Of a stretch of DNA of 64,000 nt, positions 1 through 11,785 are shown in pieces. The notes under the pieces were generated by a model. It had not been told where the DNA came from and made no database searches. It saw nothing but the letters and a program-made list of their open reading frames with translations. Position 1 is the first letter of the stretch. The number at the start of each line of letters is the position of its first letter. The stretch comes from Epiperipatus broadwayi (Eukaryota; Onychophora; Udeonychophora; Euonychophora; Peripatidae): assembly GCA_028023455.1 (NCBI GenBank), contig JAQFVV010000183.1:1831475-1895474 (forward strand), read 5' to 3'. The translations under genes and the position numbers were made by a program.

Positions 1-982
1 TCTTCCAAAATTAATGTTAAATTTTTAAAAAATGAATAAAATCCTATAAATTTAATTACCAATCTTTATATAGTGATATAGGATAATATTAGTCAAAGTT
101 GATCATAATGATGCCAAGAGCAGAAAATAATTGCAAACTGTGTTGGAGAAATCAATTATAAATTACTATAGTATAGTATGTTTAATATTCTTATTTACCA
201 AAAGATGCAACCAACTGTATTTAATTAATAATCATATCTGAATGAATCTTTATTTTTAAAACTTATCTCAGATATTTATTATAGAACGTCATATGCCTTT
301 GAATATTTTCCAATGTCAATAATTTATACTAGTAATGTACTCAAAATAAAAGTTAATAAAGCATATATCATTCTTTTATCTATACAGTTTTAATTAAAAT
401 GATTAAAATTTAATATACATGTTCTATACAAGTTGAGTTATATAAAAATTGATATTAATTTTGAACATTTTATTTTTTCAAATTGTTTTATAAAAAAAAA
501 AAATAATAATAATTAGACTAGTGTTTTTTTTTTTAAATAAAAAAAAGGCGTTAAAACCTATGTTGTAACTTCAAACCAAGTATTAAAAATGACAGCCATT
601 GAAAATTAATTAGCATTTTTAAAGTTTTACTTTTTAAAAGATATGATGTCTGCTTATCATTAAAATTGTTGTAATTAGACAAGTGATAATGCAAAAACTT
701 ACTGAGGTAAAAAAAATTTCATAGTACTAAAAATATTTCGATTATTTATAGCAGCTGATTTTCTGTCAGGAATTAAAATCGTTTTTAACAATTGTCATAG
801 AAGTGGTAATTAAATTAAATGAGATTTAACACATAAATCTCAGATTTATTTTTAACTTTATTAACTTGTTTTTACTGTTGCCCGTTGCTTTAACTATATT
901 ATATATAATAGACAAATATTCTTTATTGTTATATGAACTCTAGATAAGTAACAACTAAAATATATATATAAATTCACACCCA
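1..982. other. AT-rich DNA without recognised features
   Basis: Very AT-rich sequence with A and T runs. I see no coding frame, RNA gene or clear repeat here. Confidence 0.6.
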
Positions 983-1123
983 AATAAAGATAATCTTAGA
1001 AGTATATTTTGATTCTTCTCCTTTACTTTCTTTGCATTTCTTCATAGATTTATATTGTTTACAATAACTCCTCTCATATTCACTTTAATGCAAAAAAATT
1101 TAAAGATATTTTTTTATTTTCCT

Positions 1124-1155
1124 GACAGTTTCGACAGTCCTGCAATCCTCATCAG
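1124..1155 (-). ncRNA. Hammerhead-like core, left arm of old foldback
   Basis: On the minus strand CTGATGA (1149-1155) is followed by a weak stem II around a CAGGA loop, then GAAAC (1128-1132) and TGTC. The flanking helices are not resolved by eye, so this is a decayed or minimal hammerhead core. The partner copy is at 5248-5279. Confidence 0.4.
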
Positions 1156-1350
1156 AACTACAGTATTGAATGATATAAAATATAACCATTACTTCATACA
1201 CATATAAAAACATATAATTGAAATAATAAATTTCATGGTTTACAAACTATTATAAACAATGTTGTTTTTCTGAAGGTTTGTGATGATGGTGTTCTAGCTG
1301 TATTTTTATATTGGACTATTTCCATCATCTAATATGTGTGTTGAATGTCT

Positions 1351-1772
1351 TATGAAATTACTACATACTGTTGCCTTTGGCAGGATGGCTCAGTTGGTTA
1401 GAGCGTTACCTTAAATTTCAATAATCAAGAATCTAAGGACCCAGGTTCGAATCCCATGCTAGTACTGTCACTGGTCAGGCCAGCAACACCTGAAGAAGAG
1501 GGGAGAAAAATACCTCTCAAAATGTTGTGCATATACTAACCTGTTTGCTGTGATATTACTAACAGTTAGTGCATATACTAACCTGTTTGCTGTGATATTA
1601 TTAACATTTGTTTGCTGTGATATTACTAACAGTTGGTGCATATACTAACCTGTTTGCTGTGATATTACTAACAGTTGAATGCATTTGGAATATTTAATTA
1701 AAATTAAACTTTTCTAAAGACATTCAATACACATATTAGATGATGGAAATAGTCCAATATAAAAATACAGCT
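1351..1772 (+). repeat. PLE pseudo-LTR, left copy (tRNA-like plus hammerhead-like)
   Basis: A direct repeat of 4191-4570. It contains a tRNA-like stretch with an A-box-like TGGCTCAGTTGG (1386-1397) and a B-box GGTTCGAATCC (1444-1454), which could act as an internal Pol III promoter. A hammerhead-like core follows: CTGAAGA at 1490-1496, stem II AGAGG/CCTCT, then AAAAT where the right copy has GAAAC. Next comes a repeated unit of about 42 bp (GTGCATATACTAACCTG...). This copy has one more unit than the right copy, which accounts for the difference of 422 versus 380 bp. Confidence 0.85.
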
Positions 1773-1839
1773 AGAACACCATCATCACAAACCTTCAGAA
1801 AAACACTAAGTATTCAGTATGGACCCGATACTATATTAA

Positions 1840-4187
1840 ACTTTAGACATTTATGAAAAACTATGTCTAAAGCTGGCCAAAGTAGAAAATCATTTAACTT
1901 TCCTATGTAAATGTAAATTGGAAGGGATAATTCCTAAAGGTTTGCAACTAAAACCTCCAATTCACTCTCAGAGAGCTGAGAAAATTACTCAGAGAGCAAG
2001 TGAAGCTCTGTTAAGAGAAAGAATAAATGCTCAAAGGTTTTCTAAGTATCAAACAATGCATTCAATTAATACTGTAGAATGTCTTCTAAAAAATAAACTT
2101 ACTGACAATGACTACATGAGAGTTTTTCAAGCAGTAAGAAAATCATATTCTATATTACATGGAAAAATAAAAGAATGTCAAAAGAAGAAACTTGCTAACC
2201 TACATGGGCATATCAAAAATCATAATGTACCAAGCAATGTAACAGCTTCATCTGTTAAAAATCTAAGTTCTAAACATCTAACAGATACTGAAATTTCTGT
2301 TCTTGAAAGAGGATTAAACTTTGCTGTAACACCATCTAATATCCCCTTATTAGATATAATGGCAGCCACTGAGGAAGTCACTCAAAAATTGCCTTTAGAA
2401 GAAGCAGCAAAATTGCGCTGGAGAATAAAAAGAACACTTGACAAGCAACAAAAATTGCAGTCAAACATATCCTATGGGGAGAGGAAAGCAATTAAATCTC
2501 TCAAAGCAGATAAATCTATAATTATTCTCCCTGCTGACAAAGGCAATGCAACAGTTGTAATGGATACAACTGATTATGACAACAAAATACAAGAACTCCT
2601 CACAGCTGGCCAATATAGAAAAGTGGCAAAAGATCCGATACCAAGTACGGAAACAAAGTTACAAGCATTACTCAGAAAGCATCGCAAGTACTTCACTGAA
2701 TCAGAAAAGAGTAAAATAACATCATATTTCAGCAAAATTCGTCATCTTTATGGTTTACCTAAAATCCATAAGGATCATGTTCCATTACGACCTATTGTTA
2801 GTTCTAGAGATTCACCTTTCCAGAATTTGGCAAGATTTCTTCTCAAAGTTCTAAGTCCTTTGGCATGCAAGACCCAATCATTTGTCAGGGATTCTAGACA
2901 CTTTGTAGAATTAATCAAGAACATGAAAATTGAAAGAACTGACTTACTGGTAAGCTTTGATGTGGAAAGTTTATTCACAAATGTACCATGTGAAAAAGCA
3001 TTGTCTATTGTAAGAAAAAGGTTAAATGATGATAATAGTTTACAAACCAAAACAGCTCTTCCTATTAATAGCATAATGGAACTATTAACTTTCTGTATAA
3101 AAACACTACTTTCAATATGACACAGAGTTCTTCCAACAAAATCAAGGAATGGCTATGGGCTCACCATTGTCTCCCCTGATTAGCAATATTTACATGGAAG
3201 AACTTGAAACTACAACCATAAAAACTACTCCTTATCCACCTAAAGTTTGGCTTCGCTATGTGGATGATACATTTGTTGTATGGCCACATGGTGAAGCATT
3301 GCTACAAACTTTCTGGACACACATCAACAACATATCCCCTTCAATTAAATTTACAATAGAACCAGAACAAGAACAAAAATTTGCATTCTTAGATGTTCTT
3401 GTGACAAGACTCCCTCATGGCAAAATCAAAACTACAGTTTACTGAAAACCTACACATACAGGAAAATACCTAGCCTATACATCTAATCACACCAGAAACA
3501 CAAAACATGGAGTTATACTATCACTGTGGAACAGAGCAAAAGAAGTTTGTTCAGAAACTGGTGATTTGGAAAAAGAAAAGATCTATATAGAACAAACTCT
3601 TAAAAAAATGGTTATCCAGCTGTTATTAAGAAAACATTAAACAGACAACAAAAAGAACCATCAAGAGAAAAGACAATTATTGGTACTGTAGTGTATCCAT
3701 ACATTCCAAAAATAGCAGACAAATTAAGGAAAATCTGCAATCAGTATAACATCAGAACAGCTTTTCAGAGCCATACCACACTATGAGGAATTCTAACATC
3801 TACAAAGCCTAAACTTGAAATGCTGCAAAGAAAAACTGCATCTATGAAATACCATGTGAATGTGGAAGAACATATATTGGTGAGACCAGCCGTCCCATTC
3901 AAAAGTGCTTGCAAGAACATAAACTGATGATTAGAAGAGAGAAAACAGATGTGTCTAAGGTAGCAGACCATGTATGGACCAATGAACATACGTTCAATTG
4001 GAAAAATACAAAAATATTGGATAAAGAAGAAAAGTTACAAAGAAGAAAATTTAAAGAAGCTGCTCACATGACAATGGCAAAAAATCCCATAAGCCAACCT
4101 AGTGTGACTATACATAATGTATGGAAATTACTAATCAACTTTGCTCTGAGGAAAAAGTGGAGAAATCAGGAGGAACCTCATAGATAA
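1840..4187 (+). pseudogene. PLE polyprotein (reverse transcriptase + GIY-YIG endonuclease), broken
   Basis: This frame would encode the PLE polyprotein, which copies RNA into DNA at a nicked target. It is open from about 1840, and a K-rich N-terminal segment leads into the RT. RT motifs are clear: DLLVSFDVESLFTNVP (palm motif A, near 2941), GMAMGSPLSPLISNIYMEE (motif B, near 3150), RYVDDTF (catalytic YxDD, near 3255) and FAFLDVLVTR. Beyond lie a thumb-like region (KYLAYTSNHTRNTKHG) and a GIY-YIG endonuclease, IYEIPCECGRTYIGETSR near 3842-3895, where the Gly before IY reads Cys. Damage includes a frameshift near 3110-3140, an in-frame TGA at 3442 in place of an Arg codon, and further frameshifts near 3607 and 3830. 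The family call is firm; function is lost. Confidence 0.9.
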
Positions 4188-4190
4188 GTA

Positions 4191-4570
4191 TATGAAATTA
4201 CTACATACTGTTGCCTTTGGCAGGATGGCTCAGTTGGTTAGAGCGTTATCTTAAATTTCAATAATCAAGAATCTAAGGACCCAGGTTCGAATCCCATGCT
4301 AGTACTGTCACTGGTCAGGCCAGCAACACCTGAAGAAGAGGGGAGAAAAATACCTCTCGAAACGTTGTGCGTATACTAACCTGTTTGCTGTGATATTACT
4401 AACAGTTAGTGCATATACTAACCTGTTTGCTGTGATATTATTAACATTTGTTTGCTGTGATATTACTAACAGTTGAATGCATTTGGAATATTTAATTAAA
4501 ATTAAACTTTTCTAAAGACATTCAACACACATATTAGATGATGGAAATAGTCCAATATAAAAATACAGCT
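4191..4570 (+). repeat. PLE pseudo-LTR, right copy
   Basis: Direct repeat of 1351-1772 with one ~42-bp unit fewer. The tRNA-like A-box (4226-4237) and B-box (4284-4294) and the hammerhead core are all present. The last ~55 bp (from about 4516) are the reverse complement of part of 1261-1350, giving the PLE its inverted arm. Confidence 0.85.
4327..4370 (+). ncRNA. Hammerhead-like ribozyme core in PLE pLTR
   Basis: CTGAAGA (4330-4336) fits the CUGANGA box. AGAGG pairs with CCTCT (4353-4357) as stem II, then C and GAAAC (4359-4363). The following GTTGTGC allows only a 2-bp stem III (AC/GU) and a CAC/GTG start to stem I. PLEs are known to carry minimal hammerheads of this kind in their pLTRs. 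This is the best preserved of three copies in the window; 1490-1530 and 26754-26790 have AAAAT and GAAAT in place of GAAAC. Confidence 0.6.
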
Positions 4571-4929
4571 ATTATAAACAATCCTTAAATACGCAGAAGT
4601 ACTTTCGGTTAATTTCTTAAACCTGCCTCAACTGTCATTAAATTAAAAAAAAAAAAAAATAGAAAGTAATTTCTATAAATAGGAATAAAATGCATTTAAT
4701 AAATAGACAAGCTGCTAATATTAAAATACAAGATTCATGGGATTTGAATTGATGATGTTTGCTTCCACTTTGTTTTGTTTTTTTTAATTTAATGGCAGTT
4801 GAGGCAGGTTTAAGAAATTAAACTGAAAGTACTTCTGTGGATTTAAGGATTGTTTATAATAGTTTGTAAACTGTTAAATTTATTATTTCAATTATAATTA
4901 CAATTATGTTTTAATTAATGGACATTTTA

Positions 4930-5215
4930 TTTATATTACATATAAAAATATATGTATGTCAAAAATATATACATAGATATCCTCATATATAATAATATAA
5001 AAATTGTGTATTTGATATATGTTTTGTATATACATTTTATATATATGTATTTTATATGTAGGTTATATATGTGTGTATGGATGTAGGTATATATGTATGG
5101 ATTTTGTATATGTGTATATAGGTATATGTATGTGTATGTTTTGAGGATATCTATGTATATATTTTTTGACACACATATTTATGTATGTATATATTTTATA
5201 TGTATATGATGTAAT
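4930..5215. repeat. TATGTA-rich low-complexity tract
   Basis: Imperfect short repeats built from TATATGTATG-like units inside the right arm of the old foldback. The left arm lacks them, so the tract expanded after the foldback inserted. Apparent reading frames here are low-complexity artefacts. Confidence 0.7.
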
Positions 5216-5247
5216 GATTATATTTTATATCATTCAGTATTGTAGCT

Positions 5248-5279
5248 CTGATGAAGACTGCAGGACAGTTGAAACTGTC
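5248..5279 (+). ncRNA. Hammerhead-like core, right arm of old foldback
   Basis: CTGATGA (5248-5254), stem II ACTG/CAGT (5257-5260 with 5266-5269) around loop CAGGA, then GAAAC (5271-5275) and TGTC. A stem III of CAGT/ACTG with CAGTA at about 5235-5239 would suit a type III layout, but stem I is then tiny. The outer helices are uncertain. Confidence 0.45.
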
Positions 5280-5574
5280 AGAAAAATAAAGAAATATGTT
5301 TAAAAATTTTTGCATTAAATTGTATATGAGTGCAGTTATTATAAACAATAAAGATAATCTTCAATCAGATCTGATTTTTTTTAAAAAAAAATTATATTTC
5401 AATTGTTTCAATTTATAAAAATATTTCTAAGATGATAATTGAATGTCAAATCCAAAGACCCGTGGTTTTTTTTATTATTATTTTTATATAATCATTGATC
5501 TGATTTCTTATGGCTAGACGATTTTTACCGTTCAGTTAGAAATTTTATTTAATTTTGTATAGATACTTTGGGAT

Positions 5575-5830
5575 TAACGCTGCCATGATGTAATCTGGCC
5601 AAAATTATTCTAACTTTGTGTATTATTCTAGCACTTTAGGTTTTTATAATAATGATCACAACTACAGCATTCTGCCATCACAAACACACACACCCTCCAC
5701 TGGAGAAAGATTCCCATTCTGCCATCCCAAACACAGGCAGCAGAATTATTATGAAAAACCTAAAATGCTAGATTGCAAAGTTAGAATATTTATGGCTGGA
5801 TGATTAAGATATGGCTGTGCTAATCCCAAA
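5575..5830. mobile_element. Hairpin (MITE-like) repeat
   Basis: The segment starting GGGATTAACGCTGCC near 5571 is matched in reverse complement by the end near 5830 (GGCTGTGCTAATCCC), with arms of about 85 bp such as AGCACTTTAGGTTTTT against AAAACCTAAAATGCT. The loop is CA-rich. No coding capacity; probably a non-autonomous foldback element. Confidence 0.65.
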
Positions 5831-5871
5831 ATACCTATACATACATATATACAAACATTTAAATAATAATA

Positions 5872-6506
5872 ATAAGAAGAAAAAGAAGAAGAGAAGAAGA
5901 AGAAGGAGAAGAAGAAGGAGAAGAAGAAGAAGAAGAAGAAGAAGAGGAGGAGAGAGAGAGAAGAAGAAGAAGAAGAAGAAGAAGAAGAAGAAGAAGAAGA
6001 AGAAGAAGAAAGAAGAAGAAGAAGAAGAAGAAGAAGAAGAAGAAGAAGAAGAAGAAGAAGAAGAAGAAGAAGAAGAAGAAGAAGAAGAAGAAGAAGAAGA
6101 AGAAGAAGAAGAAGAAGAAGAAGAAGAAGAAGAAAAGAAGAAGAAGAAGAAGAAGAAGAAGAAGAAGAAGAAGAAGAAGAAGAAGAAGAAGAAGAAGAAG
6201 AAGAAGAAGAAGAAGAAGAAGAAGAAGAAGAAGAAGAAGAAGAAGAAGAAGAAGAAGAAGAAGAAGAAGAAGAAGAAGAAGAAGAAGAAGAAGAAGAAGA
6301 AGAAGAAGAAGAAGAAGAAGAAGAAGAAGAAGAAGAAGAAGAAGAAGAAGAAGAAGAAGAAGAAGAAGAAGAAGAAGAAGAAGAAGAAGAAGAAGAAGAA
6401 GAAGAAGAAGAAGAAGAAGAAGAAGAAGAAGAAGAAGAAGAAGAAGAAGAAGAAGAAGAAGAAGAAGAAGAAGAAGAAGAAGAAGAAGAAGAAGAAGAAG
6501 AAGAAG

Positions 6507-6563
<57 letters not shown>
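5872..6563. repeat. Long (GAA)n tract ending in (CAG)n
   Basis: About 640 bp of almost pure AAG/GAA triplets with a few GGA and AAA interruptions near the left end, followed from 6510 by about 18 CAG triplets. The long reading frames across it (poly-Lys/Glu/Arg on plus, poly-Leu/Phe/Ser on minus) are artefacts. Homopurine GAA runs of this length can form triplex DNA. Confidence 0.97.
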
Positions 6564-6567
<4 letters not shown>

Positions 6568-6574
6568 AATGACA

Positions 6575-9373
6575 AATAATATATTTTTATTTTATCTTTT
6601 GAATAAATAAAAGAACACTTTTTTATAAATGGAGAAATTGCAACAAAAATAAAAATATCTTTATATTAACAAATATGAAGTTTGCAACAGTTTTTTTTTT
6701 TAATATAATTTTAGTTAAAAAAATAAAATATAATTAGATTTTACTATTCAATACTTTCGTTGTTGTTTTTTGTATAAATGTAATTATATAATATAAATAA
6801 AGTACATTTGGATTAAACTGTGCGTTATTTTTGTTTACTTCTCAACATTTTCTTGACAATGATAGATACTATTTTATCAAAACATTGGGAAATAAGCAAA
6901 AATACACACAGTTTAATCCCAAAACTGCGTTATTTACATCATATAACCATGAAAACATTACATATAATATTATATAATATATATTGTAATGGGAGGGTCA
7001 TATGTAATAGATTGGAAATGTGATTTATGCTCCCATGATTGGTTACACCACATGTGATGAAATTAAATCTATACTATCATGTTTTTATTTGACAGCTCCA
7101 CAAATTTGAGTGGCATATGTAACAGATGAACTATTTTCCTTAAGAGGTGTATTTATCTATGATTTCCCACTTGGACTTTCAGGTATGACATTACACATCA
7201 TAATGCAAGTGAGTTATTTTATGATTTATCTAAGTTTTAGGAAGTGGCCCCATAATGATTAATGAATGGGTTGGGATTCAAACTTGCACAACTGCCCTTA
7301 CTTCACCTCTCCTTGATCTTCTTTATGCCACAGAGGTCAAACTCAGGAAGAATGTCCATGTACTCTATTTCAAAATATGTTTATTCCATATCTGATGTGT
7401 GCATTGGACATGCGTACAGAGTGATTATTTTGAAAATAGAAAAAATCAAACAACCAACAACTAATTTGATTTAATATTTAACAAATTAATTTTGATGATG
7501 ATTGCTATTCACAATTTTTTGTATCAAATTCATGTATATATTTAACAATTGATGTTTGTATAGGCATGATCATTCTTCATTTGTGTTCAATAACTATTTA
7601 CTAGACCCATACCTTTGATCCTTATGAAGGTTGGTCAATCCCCATTCCAATTTAACAAATTCAAATTTTCATAAAAGACAATTTTGAAATATATATATTT
7701 TAACAAGTCTTCCATGAATTTATTTGGTCATTAATTTTTACTCTACCTGTCTGCATTGTGTGATCTGTTGAGAGTCGCTTACAGATTCTGAGTCCCCTCC
7801 TATTCTGGTGTCATATAGATCTGTGATAGGATAGATCAATCTTTCAAGGGTTAGTCATATATCCCAAATAACAAATAATTAATAATTAAGTTAAGTAAAC
7901 ACAAACATTGAACATAAAATTTCGTAACTGTCAAAGTGTAGGCACTTAATATTGGATAAGAGTAAAGTCTCACCTTTCAAGTCAGTAGAGTAATGTATCA
8001 ATTGGCAAACAAGTTCAAGAGTCCATGCCTAAATTTTATTATTAACTGAAAAATAAACAAATAGAATTGATGGCTCCCCTCCTTCTAGAATAATTGATGG
8101 TTGGATGAATTGACTTTCTGTTTAAAAAGAAAGAAACCAATTTAACAAGCAAAGTATAAATAAAAAACAAAGATATAAAAATATAATTTGGGGTGTTAAT
8201 CCAGCATAGTCTAGCCATAGTTCAAAGTCTTGTAGTTTACATTGTGAAATGTCCAAGTATATTTGCCTTTAGGATAGTTCATTTGCATGAACTGGATGTT
8301 TAGTCTATCAGATTATCTTCAGTCACCATCTGGATCTTCATGTTGGTGACTCAGACTCTTTTATAAAATATCTTTCCTGTGCTGAGATAATTTCTTTACT
8401 TGAGTATAGCACATTGTAGATCTTTTGTTAATGTGGTTATCATGGATATTAATTTTAAATGATAATCATAAATGAAGCTCTTAGTTGCATAATGAGTGGC
8501 TCCATTCTCACAATGTTTTATTGTTTCTTAATCATGCATGATTTGTTTTTTTTTCTAGCTTGTAACTTGAGTTAAAACTATAAGCTTTTTGGAATTAAGG
8601 TGGGTTCTTTAATCAACTTCCTTAAATTACAATTGTAGGAGTTTGTGACCTTTAATATTGAGGATAGTTAATATGACAAATAAATTGATTTTAAGAATTT
8701 TTAAATAACTTCTTGATGAAAAAGATACTGATATATTTGCAGCATCTGATCGCTTGATGGCACTGCTTTTCACCAAATATACATCAATATACCATTTTGT
8801 GGCCTAACCCATATAATGTGTTTGGATTCCTTTTTTCTTAAAAAAACCCAAAGTGTTCTATATTGTCTTATGTTTTAGTTTGCACTTTGTTTTCATTGTT
8901 GATGTCATTTTGATCTTTATAGAATTTTATCCTGGATTAATAAACAAAAAAAATAATTTAACATTAATAATTTATTTCTTTTGTTTTTGCTTGCTTGCGT
9001 TTAAGGGCTTGGTATATATCTAAATCAGTATTGACAATAATATAATTTTAACTGACAATTTTACACAAAATTATTAACATATAGTCAATAATATGTTTTT
9101 GATTGTGTTGGTAGATTTAGTCTTTATGATGAATGTGTGAGTGGTGTTATTTGTGCAGTCAGTTTAACATATTCTCACAAAATATATTGTTTATAAAATA
9201 TATCTATGGTGAGAAAGGATGATTTGATTTTTTTTATTCTGGTGGATAGTTGCAATATAATGAAAATTGGTATGAGAGATGTATTAATAAAATTTGGAAA
9301 AAAAATGGAAACACACTCGATTAAAGAATATATATGTACTTAAATTTAATATTTCTAACTGCTATATATATGT
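6575..9373. other. AT-rich DNA, no gene seen
   Basis: No sustained coding frame. A short inverted repeat is visible around 6805-6935 (GGATTAAACTGTGCGTTATT against its complement near 6912). The rest is unrecognised. Confidence 0.5.
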
Positions 9374-9702
9374 AAATTAATTAGTAAACAAGATGATCAT
9401 TATATATATATATATATAGGTGTATTGATGTGCAGTATGATCATTTATATATATATATATATATATATAAAGTGAAATTCACAGCCAAGGTGTATTGATG
9501 TGCAGTAACCAACCAAGCATAGTTCTGCACATTTATTGAAACAATAGCAAGCCTGTCCAAAATATCATTAACCAAAGGAGTTTGGACAGGCTTGCTATTG
9601 TTTTTATTAAGCTTTCAGAATTATGTCTGATTGGTTGCTGCACATCAATATACCTTGGCTAGGAATTTAATTTTGCATGTATAATGATCATCTTGTTTAC
9701 TA

Positions 9703-9708
<6 letters not shown>
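9374..9708. mobile_element. Hairpin element flanked by TA repeats
   Basis: Outer arms AATTAGTAAACAAGATGATC (about 9379) and the complement ending at about 9705, and inner arms CAATAGCAAGCCTGTCC (about 9543) and GGACAGGCTTGCTATTG (about 9585). A short internal duplication (GGTGTATTGATGTGCAG at about 9419 and 9489) disturbs the left arm. A (TA)n run follows at 9707-9766. Non-coding foldback element. Confidence 0.65.
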
Positions 9709-9770
<62 letters not shown>

Positions 9771-9869
9771 TTGAATAGTTATATATATATATATATATTA
9801 AAATTAATATATATTACAATGAATATTTATTTATGTTTTCAGCAAAATATGACTGCTCTGAAGACATGA

Positions 9870-11317
9870 GAATTGTAGAATGAGAGGATTTTAAAAATTT
9901 ATTATTGAATTATACTTAATCCAGAGAAAATGTAATTCTTTTAATAATAATCACATTAGCTGTCTGAAGGTGTTGAAGTCTTCATAATCTATTATTAATG
10001 GCAGAAATCTATTTTAAATTGTTAATAGTATAAATTTTAATTTAAAAAATTGTCTGTGAATTTTTAGTTTCTGCAATACTTGTGTCAGGAGTTACTGGGT
10101 TTTAAACCAATAGCACATATTTGAAACCAGTAAGAATTAAGAAGTAGAATGGACCAAAATTGTGCTGAAGCAAAAGGACTCTAGTGTTCTTACAATACAT
10201 TGCTATTTTTATTTATTATGAAAACAACAAAATAATTTATATGATCTATTTATCTTTTTATTATTAATTTTTGTAAAATTATTAAATATTCATTTATAAA
10301 TAAGTATATAACATTTGTATTTTATAAATTGTAGTAACTTTATAGGAGCAAATTAATCAAGTAAAATTTTATTAACAAGAGAAAAGCAAAATAGAAATAT
10401 CTCCTATCAAAACTATTTTTACAATATTTTGTTGATTTTTTTATGAATTTAATTTTATTTTGAAGTTATACTTTATTAAGATATCTATAAAAATATTAAT
10501 TATTCATTCAAAAATATTTTATATTTGATTATTTACTTTATTTATAATTCAATACTAAGTGTAATTCACTACAAAGGAAAGATTAACAATATTACAAATT
10601 AACTATAGCTTAGCACTGCTTTTGACCAAGCAAGTCATATTTTTATTTGCAAAATTAATATTTTATTTTTAGACTAATTTATTTATTAAATTTATATTCT
10701 AAATGAAATCTGTGAAAATTGTAAACTAAACGTAGAAAATAAAACATTATTTATTTATAAAAATATAATAAAAAAAAAGCTGAAAATTAAGTCACAGTAA
10801 ATGATATAATGTATCAAATTTAAGCTTCATTTAAAGGATTAACCTTTTTATTGTTGTCTTTAACTATTGTCAAACATGGCTTTAACTCACTCTAAAATCA
10901 GCAATTTTTACATTATCATAGCAAATTTACGCTCATTTTAAAGCTTAAAAAGTAGTGTAAGATGCTGCCCTCTCTAGAATTATTTTACAAGTAAAAAGTC
11001 AATAATATTTAAATTTAAAGTTTTAACAATGGGAGGTGGATTTTCAAAGATGCTGATTGGTTGTTTCTCATTTTGAAGAAAAGGCAGTGCTTGTCAACAA
11101 TTTTCACCTCTGCAAGTTCTTTGTTTTGATTTTCAAAATGAAAATGAATGTTTTATAGTATTTTTAAAGTATTTTTTTACATATTATAAATTATTTTGAT
11201 AAAATATGCTGAAAATATAATTATTTTAGAAAAATAGTTAAGATTTTAGTAAAAATCCTTTACTTTTACATGAATGTAAATTAGTCAATTATTTTATATA
11301 GTGCGATGTTTTTTTTT
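9870..11317. other. AT-rich DNA, nothing recognised
   Basis: No open frame of note, no RNA gene and no clear repeat structure seen. Confidence 0.5.
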
Positions 11318-11785
11318 TATAAACTATAATATTTAAAGAGCTTTAAACTGTTGCACAAGCACTTTAGATTTTAAATATAAAATGAATGAATACTGACATT
11401 TCAACAACCACATGATAAAGTCCTTGGAAAAAATAGAATGGCCATCTATCTTTTCGAACCCAAATGCTTTTGTATGGGCAAATCTTAAGTGTTTGAAAGT
11501 GAAAGTGTGAAGATATTAAATAATCCCTTTAAATTTCACTAGCATCATTCATTCAAGCATGTAAAAGTAATTTAAAGTGATTATTTAATATCTTCACACT
11601 TTCACTTTCAAACACTTAAGATTCACCCATACAAAAGTGTTTGGGTTTGAAAAGATGGATGGCCATTCTATCTTTTCCAAAGACTTTATCATGTGGTTGT
11701 TGAAGTGTTAGTATTCATTCATTTTATATTTAAAATCTAAAGCACATGTGCAACAGTTTAATGCTGTTTAAATATTATAGTTTAT
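11318..11785. mobile_element. Large hairpin (MITE-like) element, arms ~215 bp
   Basis: Two arms of about 215 bp (11318-11540 and 11570-11785) are inverted copies with few differences, for example AGTGTTTGAAAGTGAAAGTG near 11490 and CACTTTCACTTTCAAACACT near 11597. The loop is only about 30 bp. No coding frame. The length and identity of the arms suggest a fairly young foldback insertion. Confidence 0.75.

Larger units (their letters stand above)
1249..4582 (+). mobile_element. Penelope-like element with 12-bp target duplication
   Basis: The element proper is 1261-4570. It is flanked by ATTATAAACAAT at 1249-1260 and 4571-4582, a 12-bp target duplication. From left to right it holds an inverted fragment of its own terminus (1261-1350), a left pseudo-LTR (1351-1772), a broken RT/GIY-YIG reading frame (1840-4187) and a right pseudo-LTR (4191-4570). 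This is the usual anatomy of a PLE insertion: an inverted 5' piece and directly repeated pLTRs. It interrupts an older foldback element. The coding region is clearly dead, but the pLTRs are still very similar to each other. Confidence 0.88.
983..5361. mobile_element. Old foldback element, split by a PLE
   Basis: The sequence from about 1058 to 1260 plus 4571 to 4660 is the reverse complement, with substitutions, of about 4785 to 5345, so the original insertion was a large foldback. A 15-bp direct repeat (AATAAAGATAATCTT) lies at 983-997 and 5347-5361 and may be its target duplication, although about 60 bp separate the left copy from the start of the inverted repeat. Each arm has a hammerhead-like core (1124-1155 minus, 5248-5279 plus). 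The right arm has gained a TATGTA-rich tract of about 280 bp that the left arm lacks. The inner PLE at 1261-4570 is a later insertion, because the arm reads continuously across it. Confidence 0.6.

Noticed and set aside
1381-1456. A functional tRNA gene in the PLE terminal repeat
   Set aside because: A- and B-boxes are present, but the acceptor stem and anticodon arm do not fold as a tRNA, and the segment is repeated within mobile elements.
1551-1680. CRISPR-like array from repeated GCATATACTAACCTGTTTGC units
   Set aside because: The units are directly adjacent 42-bp tandem repeats without unique spacers, inside a PLE terminal repeat of an animal genome.
5811-6575. Long open frames on both strands coding poly-Lys/Glu/Gln and poly-Leu/Phe
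   Set aside because: They are produced by the (GAA)n(CAG)n tract; any frame of such a repeat is open. No splice or start context supports a gene.
9707-9869. Frame rich in Tyr and Ile at a TA repeat
   Set aside because: The (TA)n microsatellite alone makes the Tyr-Ile run.
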